From Caenorhabditis elegans (taxonomy: Eukaryota > Nematoda > Chromadorea > Rhabditida > Rhabditidae): a stretch of 64,000 nt of DNA. The notes under the pieces were generated by a model. That model was not told the DNA's origin. It was given only the letters and a program-made list of their open reading frames with translations, and made no database searches. The stretch lies in the NCBI RefSeq assembly GCF_000002985.6, contig NC_003284.9, positions 2,790,001-2,854,000 on the forward strand, given 5' to 3'. The translations under genes were made by a program, and so were the position numbers. Shown here piece after piece: positions 44,614 through 64,000 of the stretch (position 1 is its first letter; every line of letters begins with the position of its first letter).

Positions 44614-47600
44614 TTAAGCAGTGTGTTCGACAAATGCCGGTGCAGGAGTGACAACATCCTGGTGTGGTGGCTCGGTTGAAATGTCTCCAGCGTTCGAAGA
44701 AGCGTCGCTACCTGACTTGGTACGTTCACGCTTCGTTGCCTGAAACATGTCACATATTTGCATGAATAGCAATAGTTTTTGCACCATGTGGAAATCTAAG
44801 AATCTATGAAGCCAGGGCTTCCATTCCGCCACAGAACCCCGAAAGTGTCGGCCGCTGCCAAATAACTATTTATCGCACTACGTTATGCAAACATCAAGCA
44901 TGGCGTGGAGCGCCGTCACCGTCAAAATCCTAGCCAGCAGTTGTAGAAAATACACCAACCTCTCCATCGCTGCTGCTGCTGTTAGTTTGATCTTCGTCCT
45001 CTTCCTCCTCGTGGCAGAACGTTTCCTGATCGTTCAACGTTTTCTTGTTCCATCCACGAACTTGCTGTCCGACACTTTGTTGGCGTTCCAGAGTGTTTGA
45101 TCGAGATCTCAAAGTGTGTGCGTGGTCGACTGTAAGCTCATGTGGCATGCATTTCATTGGTGCACGGAAATAGTAGAATGATGGATAGTGTACAAGGTTG
45201 TAGCAAGAAGAAGCGTAGACGTCAGCATATCTGAAAATACCCGTGGTCTTTGCACTTATTTCTATTTTTGGGTAGGTTCAGTCAACCGTGATGTCCTAAA
45301 AATGTCATCAAACCGTTGTTTTGAAAGTTTTTATTTACTAAAGGGATATTCTTAGAGCAAGAGTAAAGGTTCGAATAATTTGAAACGCATGTTGTTTAAA
45401 TGCGCTCAAATGACAAAATTTCAATGAAACTTATCAAAAATTTATCAAAAAAGTGTTATGCCCGTTTAAAAGTTTGAAAAAATGGTCAAACTTTAACAAA
45501 ACGCTACAGTTGACTTTTTTGATTTACTATTATGTATTGGTATTTTGTAAGCCGATAGGTAACTAAAAATTACAAAAATAAGTCAACTATCGCTTCAAAG
45601 GTACCTTAACCAACGAAATAATGTGAGATAAACTACCAAAATATGCAATAAAAGACGATAACTTAAAAAGTCAACCACGAACCGCGTGGCCGAAATTGGA
45701 GATTTTAGCTAAAATTAGGTTATTTTTATTTGAAATTTTCAATTGCCATAAAAACTTTATGAACATTTTTCAAAAAGTTTCATTACGAAATTTGTTCATT
45801 TGAGCACATTTTGGATAAATACGTTCCAAATAGTTTTAGCTGTTACTCCTCTTTCAAACTTTTTTCAGGTTTAATCAAACACTAAAACTTAAAAAAAAAA
45901 CAAATTTAAATTCTCTATTCTAGTGAATCAGGTAAATTACATTTTTTAATCATAAAAAACTGAACACTTTAGTGTATACTTCTTTTGTATTTTTGCCAAG
46001 GAAACACCGTTCCCAAACCTAATTATCAAGTTATATACCTTTCGACTTGAGAGGCAAAGAAGGTAGTTCGGCCTCCGGTTCTAAAAAGACTTCCCAAACA
46101 TCCATACTCCTCGTCCATTTGATTGGTAAGTTTCTGGAAGAAATTGTGATTTCACAAACTTTATCCGTAAAATAAATATTGAACCTACTCTAATCTTATC
46201 AACGATGTCCTTGACGACAGGCTTATGACGAGAAGCTCCATCCAAATTCTTATAGATGTCAGCCAACGTGCTCTCCATATGTCCCATCTCATCGAACAAT
46301 GGCTTGCTATCAGTCCACACAGTCAGCTCGTTAACAAGCTCCGGAACAACTAGGAAGGTCCTCCATCCGCGGGATTTCTTCGAGCGAAGTACATCTCCGA
46401 AAATGTGATCTCCGACGTAAAGGACCTCCTTTCCACGGCATTTCATCATTTTTTGGAAAGCGTCACAGGATCCTCCAGAATAGACGACTCCTTCTCTGAG
46501 CGGTCCAGTATGAATTCCGAGTTTGTAGGATCCGGTGTCAGTGTTGACTTCTCTAAAAACTGTTCCCTCTGCAAACCATCTCGGCTTGCACGAATCTACA
46601 ACTATGATGTTGAAGTAGGTCTTCCAGTCATCTCCCAAAATAAACTTCATCATCACATTAGTGTACGTCCAGTCGCTGTTGGTGAGGAGGAATGTTTTCT
46701 TGCCGTGCTCTCTGAGCTGGCTCAAGAAACGTGGTGCACGCTCATCACGAATGACATACTTCTCCGGATTTTCCATTACTTGCTTTTTCATCGTGCTCTG
46801 AAAATCTCATCTATTTAGTTTCCGGAAACAAGACATTTGAGTCTCACCTCCACATGAACCCAGTCAATAACTCGTCTCAAATCTTGGAAAATTGATTTGT
46901 ATGACATCATCACCTCGCCACCTTTCACTCCCGTCTTATCAGTGAGCCTGGAATTTATTGGAAAATGTTGCAGTGGAGCTGCCTATCTTGTAAACTTACA
47001 TCGAATAATGTGGATGCTTGTCAAAGAAGTCGATAAGTTGACAGATAAGATGAGTCTCGGGCATGTTGAACAGCGTGTTCAATACATAAACCCGCGAGTC
47101 GGACAATGGTAGGTACTTGTTCGGGTACATCTCCTCGATTTCATGGCTGCAAAATTAATTTTTGCTTGATTATATTGATTATTTAGGCATACTTTTTCAA
47201 GAAACGGAGACCGTGAATTCCTCCGAGAATGTTTCCAAATCCATCAACTTTGAGCAAATTTCCGAATTGAAACTCGAACCACAGACCTGAAATAATCAAG
47301 CACACTATAATAATCTTTTCTTGCGACTGATTAAATATTTAAAGACGATTACGCATTGAATCGTAATCAGAAACCCATAATTCCCGGCTTACAAGACGAT
47401 TAGCAACACCTCGACCCTGTTTTGAACCTTTGTAAAATCTAATAAAGTCGAGGTCAAATTTTCTCCCCTGTTACAAACAATCCAACGATTCAATGTGTGA
47501 TGTCAAGGAAAACTGGCGCTTAGACGTTGTTCGTCAAAAGATTTATTGCAGTGAGATAATGCGCAGCTATTTTTTTATTAAGCGCATAAAAATTGTATTC

Positions 47601-50282
47601 CCTTACAACACCAAGATACAAAAAGTTTATGTTCCTGATTCGCATGCAATAAAAAAAACTAATTGACAGTACCAGCATTCTTTCAAGACGCGTGCTATAA
47701 AACACGTGAGCCACTGAAACAAACCGGAAATTTCGCAACTTACCACGAACTGGGAAAATTGGATCATATTTGAAACTTTTGATTTCTTCAGGATAACCAG
47801 TGTCTACAAGACGTTGGACAGCCATATTGAATGCCAGATATTCCATATCAGGAGCTTTGTACTCTGGAAAAAAGACTTGTTGGAATGCTGGACTGGTTAA
47901 TGTGCAATGAACTTACGAACAAGGGTATAATCCATGTCGAATCCAAAGTGGGTGATTTTCTCCAACCGGAGGGACCGGTTAACGAATACCCTGTAACACA
48001 GATTTGATATAAATTTCTCAGAAATAAAATATTTTGAATGGCGTTCTTATTTTCTAAACTATGTTTATGCAAAAAGCTACATCACAGGTTTGAAGGAGGT
48101 ATTACGGATTTGCGTATTTTAAACGTGTAGGCTCAAAATGTGTTTAAGTGAACGAATTTCGTAATGACATCTTTCAAAAAAAATTTCACAAACATTTCAT
48201 GGCGGTTCAAAATTTCGAAAAATTTAGCCTAATTCTAGCTGAAATCTGCAATTTTGGGACCAAAAATTACAAAACACCTATGGTCACCTATAGGCTTTAA
48301 ATGTGCCATCAACGCAGTAACGCGAGATAAACTACCAAAATATGAGATAAAGGATAAAAATTTGAAAAAAAAGTCATCTTCGAACGGCTGCGACAGAGTG
48401 ACTAAATTCGGAGATATTACCTAATTCTGAACCCCCATAAAAAAATTTTTGAAATATTTTTTGAAATGTTTCATTTTGAAATTCATTTATTTGAACACAT
48501 TTTGGGCTACATACCCAAAACCGATACTGCTCCTTTAATCTATACCTTTCGTCTGCATTGGAGTCTTTCCAGCTAACCATTTTTTAAATCCTTCAGTGTA
48601 TCTTGATAGGAGTAAGCCGTAGAAGTAAGTTTGTGGCTCAGTTTGTGAGGCGCCGAAAAATAAAAAGTTTTAATGATTTTGAAAATATATAGAGCAATCA
48701 AACCAAAAAAAAAAGTGCAAAAAAATTAGGCAGATAATAAAGAAAACTGAGGGAAAGTATTTTCATCTTCAGTATACCAAAAGAAAATTGATAAGACATG
48801 ATAACGAAGGTTGACACCTGAGAATTTCTTAGTGAGAAAAAGTGGGCAGACCGGGGGGAACAAACCCAATAAAGAAATTATCAGTAAGAGTGAACTTAAA
48901 CCTAGGCCAGTGGAAACACGACGCAATTTTAGCGCCTTGGAATGATTCCGCCTATCGCTACCATTAAAAGATAGGAAGAGGAGGATTGGAAAACGCTGCA
49001 ACCTCAGAAAACCTTGATGCGCATGAGAAAAAATTGATGGATAAATTGAGGAATGCACTTTTTTGAGAGCGATTATTTTAATGTGGTAGACAGACCCAGT
49101 AAAGAAATAACCTTGAATCTTCAGCCAAGTAAAACGAATCTCGTAATATTCCACAACTCCACATCATAGTATTCTAATACCGAACTGTCACCATAAATTA
49201 TACATTTCTATTTCACTTTGAAAAATCAAATTTATACCTACATATGACCCATTCACGCTTGGTGGAGCAATAATTTGCAAAACGAAGCGAAAATAGGAGT
49301 GAAATAGAAAAAAAAGAAAAGAAAAGAAAACGTGTAGGGGTTAGAATGAATAAATACAGGGAGGTAAGAAGTTCGTGCAGTTTAGTTGAGAGCGAAGCAT
49401 TCTCTCTTCTGCTCTCATGCTCCTATGAGCATTTCTTGTTAAACTTGCTTCTTCGTTGTTTTTTTCTGTTGTCTTTTTAGGCTCTTGGTTCCATCAACCC
49501 TATTACGAAGGCGCGTTCTAAAATGGATTTTTCCACCATTTTTTTTCACTAAAAACAGCGCCAAAAATGTGCTAGAACAGCACAAAAATGATTGGTCAAA
49601 ATTATGAAAATTATGAAAATCAACAAAAACGTAGATCTCAGCCTAGGGAAAAAGCCTAGGGAATAAGTACCCACAATTTAATTTTTTCTGATGCAATACT
49701 AAATTTATGAACAATTTTTTAAAAAGTTGAATAATTGAAGCGGTAGAAATTTTTTTAAGTTCTAAAAAAGTATACAATAATGTGTATTTATTTAAAAGAA
49801 TATCCTTTGAAGGAGGAGTAACGGGAAAAATTTCGGATTGAATTTTTTAGAAAAAAAAATTCAAAATTTATTATGGTGATTTATTTCGCCCACTTTTCCG
49901 TGTTGAAGCGGTTGGAAGCTAATTTTTTTCTGAATTATCATTCTCTTGTTGCATATTTTGGTTGTTTATCTCACATTATTGTGTAAATAAATGTATATTT
50001 AAATAAATATGCAATAAAAAAGATAATTCGAAAAAAGTCAGCTCCAATCCGAAAAGGTGGCCAATCAAGATCGGAAAATATAAATAAAACTCGGCTGAAC
50101 CGTCATAAAAAAAGTTAAAGTTTGTCAATTGAGCGCATTTTGGAGCTAGGCGTGTGTATAATAAAATTCACGAAAATATACACGTATGTTTCCTTTTTAT
50201 AGCAAAAGTATAATTTTTTCTGATTTTATTGTTCTCACCTTTCAGCTGGGTTCCTTTTGTAAAGCGAACGGTCGGCTGACAT
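44614..50282 (-). CDS. Y71H10B.1: Cytosolic purine 5'-nucleotidase (cN-II/NT5C2 family)
   Basis: HAD-superfamily phosphatase that dephosphorylates IMP/GMP-type purine nucleotides. Exons: 50239-50282, 47917-47990, 47744-47863, 47193-47286, 47000-47146, 46848-46947, 46189-46797, 46039-46133, 44960-45230, 44614-44739; 1680 bp, 559 residues, all phases join. Motif I is FGFDMDYTL (nucleophile Asp33, Asp35); motif [10 protein letters not shown]; motif III a Lys in SKKSRGW; motif [25 protein letters not shown] and VVYSGGSCD match human NT5C2 closely. The C-terminus has an acidic tract (EEEEDEDQ) like the vertebrate acidic tail, then a Ser-rich end. Length fits the family. The name is from memory of the C. 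elegans X chromosome cN-II gene; the family call is firm. Intron 1 is 2.2 kb and holds an alternative first exon. Confidence 0.92.
44830..44935. repeat. GTGTCGGCCGCT repeat module in the last intron
   Basis: Contains ACCCCGAAAGTGTCGGCCGC, then CAAATAACTATTTATCGCAC and GGCGTGGAGCGCCGTCACCG. The same modules, in the same order, occur at 53650-53830. Located in the last intron of the nucleotidase gene. Confidence 0.55.
48546..48580 (-). CDS. Y71H10B.1: Alternative first exon of the 5'-nucleotidase
   Basis: Encodes [11 protein letters not shown] and ends GAAAG|GTATAG in phase 2, exactly as the distal first exon ([25 protein letters not shown]). Both therefore feed VFVNRSL in the next exon. The donor GTATAGATTAAAGGAG runs directly into a family 3 repeat that fills 48110-48540, so the repeat supplies part of the donor context. 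It implies a second promoter in intron 1. Confidence 0.6.
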
Positions 50283-50824
50283 GGTTTTTTCTCTGAAAAA
50301 AGAATCGTGAAAAGTTGTCAGAAAAAAAGAAAAAAAACACCGAAAAAAGAAGAAATAAGATAAGTAGATTCGAAACGAAAATAATTTTTTATCAAAAAAA
50401 TTATAGCCCGCGTGCAAAAATAATTGAAAAGTAAGGAGTAAGTTCACTTGTATGTGATTTACGAGAGATAAAAAGCAAAGTCATAAGAATCACGAATCAC
50501 ATGTTTGTTTTGAGGAGATTGATGCAGAGAAGGCGATTTTGATGAACGAAAGTCAACTATTTATAATCTTTATAAACAAAAAATCCGTTGAAGACATGAC
50601 GTCATAGAAGCTAATCAAGTTGTTGTGTTTCCACTCACGTCAGTACGTGTTTTTAGAAGGAGATTTTATGATCTTGGCACTTAAAGTAGCGCCAAGTACC
50701 ACAATGAGCGAATATCATAGTAAAAAATAAAAATGAATCTCTAAATTGTATATGATTTCTCGAAAATTCAAAAATTCGCAAATTTTGAAAACTCGCAAAG
50801 CTTTTGGTTTGTGGATGATAACCT

Positions 50825-51600
50825 TGAGTTGTTCAAACACGTGTAACTCAAAAACTGTGATAGTTAGCAAAATGTTTTCAACTAACAAAATGTTGCCGAT
50901 TACTTTTTCTACATTTTAGATTTTGTGAAAGTAGTACACCTGTGTTCCAAAAAAAATTACAGCAGCTGACATTCGGCGGGTCCGTTTCTGACTTGAATTT
51001 CTAAATGATTGACAACTTTGAAACTAGATGTTTTCAAGACACAAAGTTTGTTAAAAAATAATTTCCATAAAATTTTCTACTTTTTTCAATTTGTTGCTTT
51101 GTCATAAATAAACCAGGAGATTCTATACAAACAATTAAAAATGAAGCACAAATTTTTTTTAAACGTAGAATTTGATTTCAAAAAAAAAATATTGCTTGCA
51201 TTTTGAGAAAATGTTGTCAATTGCTACCCTTCTATTGTAGGTTTAATCTTTTGTATAGATGTTTGTGGGCACTTTGGTACAAAAAAACAAATTGTAAGAT
51301 GTAGAAAAGTTTGTGGAAAGTATTTTCTTTAAAACTAGATGTTTTCATGAAACAAAGCTTATTAAGTTGGGGGTCACTTAACATTTCCTGTCAAAATATC
51401 AACCAGTCGGATGTCAGCTGCCATAACTTTTTCTTGAACAAAGTTATACAAATTTGGCAAAAATGAAAATCTAGATAAATTTACCGACAACATTTTGTTA
51501 TTTGAAAATATTTTGCTAGCTGTTATAGTTTTTGAGTTACACGTGCTTGAACAACTGAAGCAAATTACCGAAAACCCGAAAACGAATAGAATATTGGTCG
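50825..51600. repeat. Imperfect inverted repeat, about 190-bp arms
   Basis: Left arm has TTGTTCAAACACGTGTAACTC followed by CAACTAACAAAATGTTGCCG; right arm has the complement of TTGTTCAAGCACGTGTAACTC and of AATAACAAAATGTTGTCGG. Internally ACTAGATGTTTTCA is repeated directly at about 51023 and 51335. Similar words occur at 10440-10560. An old palindromic element. Confidence 0.6.
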
Positions 51601-53071
51601 GCACTGTAGACCACGTTTTAGTTTTAATTTAAAACTACTAGGCCTCAGTTCTAGAAAATGGCAAAATGAAGGGGAGTGTTAGCGTATTGGAAAATCAATA
51701 TTGCTAGCAAGAGAAATGAATGCACAACCAACAACGTCCAACCTCCCCCCCCTCCTCCTTCGTTTTCGAAATATCATCCGGCCAGGCCTTGCTGAACAAA
51801 CGTTGTTGGCTAATAAACCTTAGTCAACGTTCAATAATCATTTCAAAAATAAAGACATAAAACGTACTTTCGTGAGCAGTGTAAGACTTTCAACTCTCTA
51901 CGCTATTTTATAATCAAACAATCAAACTGTCCGAATTGGGACTGGAGACAATAATGCGCTGACAAAGACGAAAAAGATAATGGGAAGAATAGAAATGTAA
52001 AGATAATATTCATAAAAATCATAAAAATCATAAAGTGAGAGATAAGAAAGTTTAATGCGTCTATAATACAAGGATTTGGTCAAGAAGTGCATAGTGATTT
52101 GCACATTCCCGCGTTCACACTAAGAACACTACATATTACGACAAAGTGCAGAAATGAACTTTTGGTACGTTTTTCTTTTTTTGCCGGCTGTCCTCTTGCA
52201 AATATCTGAGTGAACTCTCATCAGGCTGTTTTCAAAAAAAAGTGTTACACTGCAAACTCCTGCCAGCCAGCTGTGAAGAAAAAAAAAGAAATCATAAAGA
52301 TTTTACAACTAGATCTAAATGTTCGTGAGAAGAAAAGATAAAAAAGAATAACACTGCACTAGCCGAACTTATTTTTCACACAAAAAACGAGAACTTATCG
52401 GAAGATTTGAAATGCGATAGGAGGAGGATGGTGCGCAGTACAGTAGACAAAAAATAAACCGTCTCTGTTAAGCCACACAAAGGCTTTTCGGTACATACAA
52501 CTAGAGTTATTTTTAAAAGTGGAGTAATGTGTGATTTATTTTCCACTTTTGTAAATTTAAAGTGGGACACAATTATATAGAATGGTTCAGCCTTTTTTTT
52601 CATTTTTGTGAAAAATTATGTTCTACTAATTTTGTTTGTGTTGATTTAGACTCAAATTTATTGTGATCTACGTTTGATCTACGCGAATTTTTGAAATAAA
52701 CGCTTAAAAATGTGTGCTGAACGGAGAATGTTAGACGAAAATTGAAAAAAAAAATTTAGACGAAAATTAAAAATTAACTTTCAAACACTCTAGTGATTCG
52801 AACATGCGACGGTGATATAAATTTTTTAATAAGTGGAAAAAACTCGTAATTGCCACTTTCAAAAAAATTTATTTGGTCATTTTAAAGTGATTTTTTTAAA
52901 TTTCCCCATTACCTTTGAAGATTTGATTTTCAGTAGAAGAAAAAATTGATTCATTTTTGAATGTTCAAAGAACAATCATAGTAAACAATAAACAAGAAAA
53001 TTCCACTGAATCACGTCACCTGTTTTCAAGGTCAAGATCATTTTAATTAAAAGATTTTTACTTATAAGCGT

Positions 53072-53266
53072 ATTATCGAAAAAATACGATCGCACAAATT
53101 TCTCATAATTTATTTTTGATCTACCTGTTGAACTTGACTCCGCCCCCAATCTTGTTGCCGTTGTTATTTTGTGGCTGTCTTGTCGAAGGAAGGAACGGAG
53201 TCAAGTTCAACAGGTAGATCAAAAATAAATTATGAGAAATTTGTGCGATCGTATTTTTTCGATAAT
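53072..53266. repeat. Perfect 71-bp inverted repeat, MITE-like
   Basis: 53072-53142 and 53196-53266 are exact reverse complements over 71 bp around a 53-bp centre. Outermost bases are TTATCGAAAAAATACGATCG, flanked by TA on both sides, as for Tc1/mariner-type target duplication. No coding capacity. The absence of any mismatch suggests recent origin. Confidence 0.8.
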
Positions 53267-53574
53267 ATAACAGTAGTAAAATACAAATTATAATCTTTCA
53301 ATTATTCTAAGCGTATTTTTTATTTGTATTTATTGATAACTGTACACTTATATTTTATGTACGAGAAAAAAATAAAGCACTTAAAAATAAAAACTATTCG
53401 AGTCGTGTAGGAATTTGAACATGCGGTTTTAGTTTTCTCAAAAAATGGCAAAACCTGGTAATTGCCACTTTGACTAGAAATAAAAATTTTTTAATAATTT
53501 TTTTTAATTTACGAAAAAAATGTTCCACTAACGCTGATCCACCTTCAAAGTGACGGGGATACATAAAATAAGGC

Positions 53575-53830
53575 CTCCCATGAGGTCACCGCGCCGGTCT
53601 TACGGCGTCATTCAAGCCGCATGTATTCAAACGTATAGTGCGGCCCGGAACCCCTAACACGTCGGCCGCTTCCAAACACGTTGCGCACACACCAAGCTTC
53701 TCATTTCACGCCAAGCTGCGGAACCTCGAACGTGTCGGCCGCTTCAAATAACTACCTTTCGCATTTTAATGATCACGTACAGCGGCGTCGGCGTGACGCC
53801 CGCATTTCGCGCCTCGCTTAGCTGGAAGCC
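53575..53830. repeat. GC-rich repeat with two GTCGGCCGCTTC cores
   Basis: A GC-rich block bounded by CCTCCCATGAGG and AGCTGGAAGCC. CACGTCGGCCGCTTCCAAA and GTGTCGGCCGCTTCAAATAA lie within it, and GGCGTCGGCGTGACGCC forms a hairpin. Shares cores with 36425-36650 and 44830-44935. Confidence 0.6.
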
Positions 53831-54810
53831 TTACATAAAATAATAGAAAAAAATTCGATTATTTTGATGAGATATTTTTCTTTTGCTTGTTTTTTTTCAA
53901 GGAATACAGAGTAAACGTTGTAAAAAATCACTGATTTATATATAAACAGAAAGGTCGATTTTTCAAAAGGTCACAACATTGAACAAGGAATATCACGAGA
54001 CAGAAACTAGACGTACAAGTAATGACAATTCAAATGTGGGGGGCTTGACTTAGAGTTTTAAGATAGAAACAATAGAGAAATAATAAAAAAATAATACAGT
54101 GAATAAAAATTTAAGAAATGAAAAGTACAACATGAACAAAGTACAAGGCATGAAGGTGAGTTTGAATAGGAAACATGGAAGAGGAATTGTGGTACTGAAC
54201 AAAGTAGAGTTGTAGGGGGAAATAAGTGAACAGAAAGACACTAGCGGATGGATCATCGGTTTCGTATCGGGAGGTTTGTACACGCAAAACAAGGTTAGTG
54301 ATTTGCAGTTCTTGCGAACTTTTCGGGAGTTGACCTGATGGAAAACTGACATGATTCTCGATAATTTAGAACGGATAGAAAATGTTTTTCAGGAAAAATA
54401 GAAGCAAACGAAATTCGAATGGAATATACATACAAAAACGTCGCTGGGACTAGTGGATGTTTCTGACATAGAATTGTAAAATCAGCTAGCACAGGCTCTA
54501 AAAATATCGACTAACCTATACATTCAAAATATACTCAAAAATCTCGAATTTAAAAAAAAAACATATGAGAAAATAAAAATACGAAACAAAACAAAATACT
54601 GGGCAATAATGGCGAACACCCAGAAAATATCAAATTTGAACACGTTTTGCAAAAATCGAAGTAGAATTTCGCTAAATCAGACAACACACAAAAACTGGTA
54701 AGGATCGATTTCTAGACAAGGAATGATACAGTGTTATTGAGATTTTTGTTGAAGAAAAAAGGAGAAGTAAAAGCAAATTGGGTTTTTTGGTTTTTGGTTT
54801 TTTTTTCCAT

Positions 54811-62387
<7,577 letters not shown>

Positions 62388-62960
62388 TGCAGTGTTGGTG
62401 TGGCGGCGCCTGAATGCGACAAGATAGTGTCGTAAGTTAAAACAGAGAGTGCATAGAGTTTTACCACCAGACGCACATATACATACATACACGCTCTCAC
62501 TCACCCACTCACTCACTAACGCTCATTGCCGCCGCCTCCGCCGCCGCCTCGGCGTCTCTTCTTCTCTCACGCTCGCCTTCCAATACACTCAATAACGCTC
62601 ACCGCCATGGCGCGCTCGCACACAATTCCTATTCGCTTTCTTTCCCGCACTGTGTTTCTCGATTTTCCGCGCCGCTTTTTTCCCATCTTCTCCCACCATC
62701 CTCTCTCTCACTCTCACACTTTGGACTAAGGCAGCGGGGGGCCCGCACACACGCACACACACACAAACAGACACACATACACAGGAAAAACGCACCCGTC
62801 CAGCGACCACTGTCTCTTTTTCTCAATGTCTCGGATTTGCGTCTCTCTCTTTCTCCACGCGTGCCCGGGTCCCGTTAAGAACTCTCGTCGCTTCTTGCTG
62901 ATCTCTCACACTGACTCATACAATGCCTTGAGGAGCTCAACCGGGCGGCGGAGATCGCAC
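62388..62960 (-). promoter_or_regulatory. kin-29 upstream region with microsatellites
   Basis: Immediately upstream of the kin-29 ATG on the coding-strand side. Contains a CTCACTCACCCACTCACTCA run (62496-62520), CCGCC triplets (62529-62550), a CA-rich run (62744-62782) and pyrimidine-rich blocks with GCGTCTCTCTCTTTCTCC (62839). It is less AT-rich than the surroundings. Which of these matter for transcription cannot be told. Open frames here are compositional. Confidence 0.4.
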
Positions 62961-63232
62961 TGCTTGAGCAAGTTCAAGAAAATAAACTTTTAAACCACCA
63001 ACAAATTAATTCACGTAGTTTTTATAATGATAAAAATCATTCAGCATTTGTATATGAGCATTGTAATAAATTTCAAATTATAGTCACTTGACTTATATGT
63101 GTATATGTTATAAAAAAGTTGATTGATAGTTAGGACTCTAAAATAAAAAATGCCAATGGAACTATAACTTTTCCAATTAAAAATACTTGAAATTAAAAAC
63201 ATTGAAGGATTCAAGTTTGATCCGTTCTTCAA

Positions 63233-63396
63233 GCACCACGTGGTGTTAGATTGTCCCATTTTGGTTTGCTTTATGTAGATCTACAAAAAATGCGGGAGGT
63301 GAGACGCAGAGTTCTCGTCAAATTTTTAAAGGCAAAAAATTCCCGCATTTTTTGTAGATCAAACCCTGATGGCACAGCCACACACCACGTGAAGCG
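63233..63396. repeat. Palindromic repeat, family 2 (right-edge copy)
   Basis: CACCACGTGGTGTTAGATTG to CACACACCACGTG. Inner arms ATCTACAAAAAATGCGGGAG and CCCGCATTTTTTGTAGATCA are complementary. Both ends carry CACGTG. Confidence 0.7.
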
Positions 63397-63750
63397 CCAT
63401 GCACCGCGCATCTGAAAGTCAAGTACACTGCCCGGTGGTACTCCCACTAGGCTTTATTTTAAGCCACGTCCAAGCCAGTGACTGTGGCCAATATTTTCCG
63501 TTAAGGTTGTGGGAACCTAAAGGGAGGCAGGACTTGTATTTCTCATGATTGCTACCGTCCTACCACCTGAGCATTTCCTGTAAGTTATCATGGTAACAAA
63601 AATGCAAAAAAAAAACAAAAAAGCGAAAGGTTCAGCAATTCAATGTGAACTATGTCATAAATTTCAAAATATCTACATATAGTAACCTGATTTATTTGTG
63701 TGTATATCATGAATAAAGTTGAATGATTGATAGCACGCTAGATTAAAACA
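63397..63750. other. Spacer near right edge
   Basis: 63400-63600 is less AT-rich than its surroundings, with no open frame and no recognised RNA gene; 63600-63750 is AT-rich. I see nothing assignable. Confidence 0.3.
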
Positions 63751-63988
63751 TTAAAACACGTCCATGGTCTGAAAAAAAGTAAGAGGTGTTACAGTAATAG
63801 TACAATCAACATTAAATGACAAAATTAAACCCTTTTTAACATAATCGGGAAGTGAAACAAAAACAAACAAAAAATTGAAAAAAAAATGTATCAAATGAAA
63901 GTGTGGTAGTTTTGATGAAGATCTGTGATGATGAAGAAGTTTCACTCGCCTTTGTAGAGTATCCACATCCGCGGAGTCTCCACGTATG
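63751..63988 (-). CDS. Possible exon of a minus-strand gene beyond the right edge
   Basis: A strong acceptor (TTTTAATTACAG on the minus strand) ends at 63989, and the sequence after it is open in the frame IRGDSADVDTLQRRVKLL, continuing as His/Phe-rich residues to a stop at 63751. The coiled-coil-like start looks coding, but the Phe-rich end reflects AT-rich DNA, so a donor may lie earlier. The alternative frame stops after YVETPRMWILYKGE. Either way the gene would begin outside the window. Confidence 0.3.
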
Positions 63989-64000
63989 CTGTAATTAAAA

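Larger units (their letters stand above)
50283..54000. other. Intergenic region between the 5'-nucleotidase and kin-29 genes
   Basis: No gene supported. 50283-50700 is probably promoter DNA of the nucleotidase gene. Repeats within are the imperfect inverted repeat at 50825-51600, the perfect one at 53072-53266 and the GC module at 53575-53830. A short C-run is at 51748-51755. Most of the rest is AT-rich. Confidence 0.45.

Noticed and set aside
46405..46818. 137-codon plus-strand open frame
   Set aside because: Antisense to the large catalytic exon of the 5'-nucleotidase.

Overview
This is nematode nuclear DNA, almost certainly Caenorhabditis elegans and probably the X chromosome. Introns are short and many end in TTTTCAG. 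Intergenic DNA is AT-rich and full of small palindromic repeats, and one foldback element has the architecture and CTNAG target preference of the Caenorhabditis transposon Tc4. Four genes match proteins I recognise: a DH-PH RhoGEF (tag-52-like), a tetraspanin (tsp-17-like), a cN-II type cytosolic 5'-nucleotidase (Y71H10B.1-like) and the salt-inducible kinase KIN-29. No search was run. All exon structures were assembled by hand from splice signals and reading phase, so single boundaries may be a few bases off.

Layout. 1-8.8 kb (+): a partial exon at the left edge, then the RhoGEF with at least two alternative first exons and a common 3' part. 9.2-13.1 kb: intergenic repeats, a tRNA-like remnant and three GC-rich hairpins. 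13.1-14.7 kb (+): an unrecognised 266-residue protein whose start resembles the MEF2-binding helix of class IIa histone deacetylases. 15.1-24.1 kb (-): three unrecognised genes; the outer two look like diverged tandem paralogues. 24.2-30.2 kb: intergenic, with two large inverted repeats and a minisatellite. 30.4-32.0 kb (+): tetraspanin. 33.6-36.8 kb (-): a Dexras/Rhes-like small GTPase with an altered G3 motif and a long tail without CAAX. 36.9-44.2 kb: intergenic, with a 16-G tract and the Tc4-like foldback. 44.6-50.3 kb (-): 5'-nucleotidase with two alternative first exons. 50.3-54 kb: repeats, including a perfect 71-bp inverted repeat. 54.8-62.4 kb (-): kin-29 in 15 exons. 62.4-64 kb: its promoter region, a repeat, and a possible exon of another minus-strand gene.

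Functional links. Most genes look independent, with no convincing operon. The RhoGEF, tetraspanin, Ras-like GTPase and SIK kinase are all signalling proteins. The most suggestive link is between kin-29, whose known pathway relieves repression by the class IIa deacetylase HDA-4 and MEF-2, and the 13.1 kb gene, whose N-terminus looks like a MEF2-docking helix but which has no deacetylase domain. That link is inference from sequence only.

Three dispersed small-repeat families recur through introns and intergenic DNA. Several copies abut splice sites or supply a poly(A) signal.
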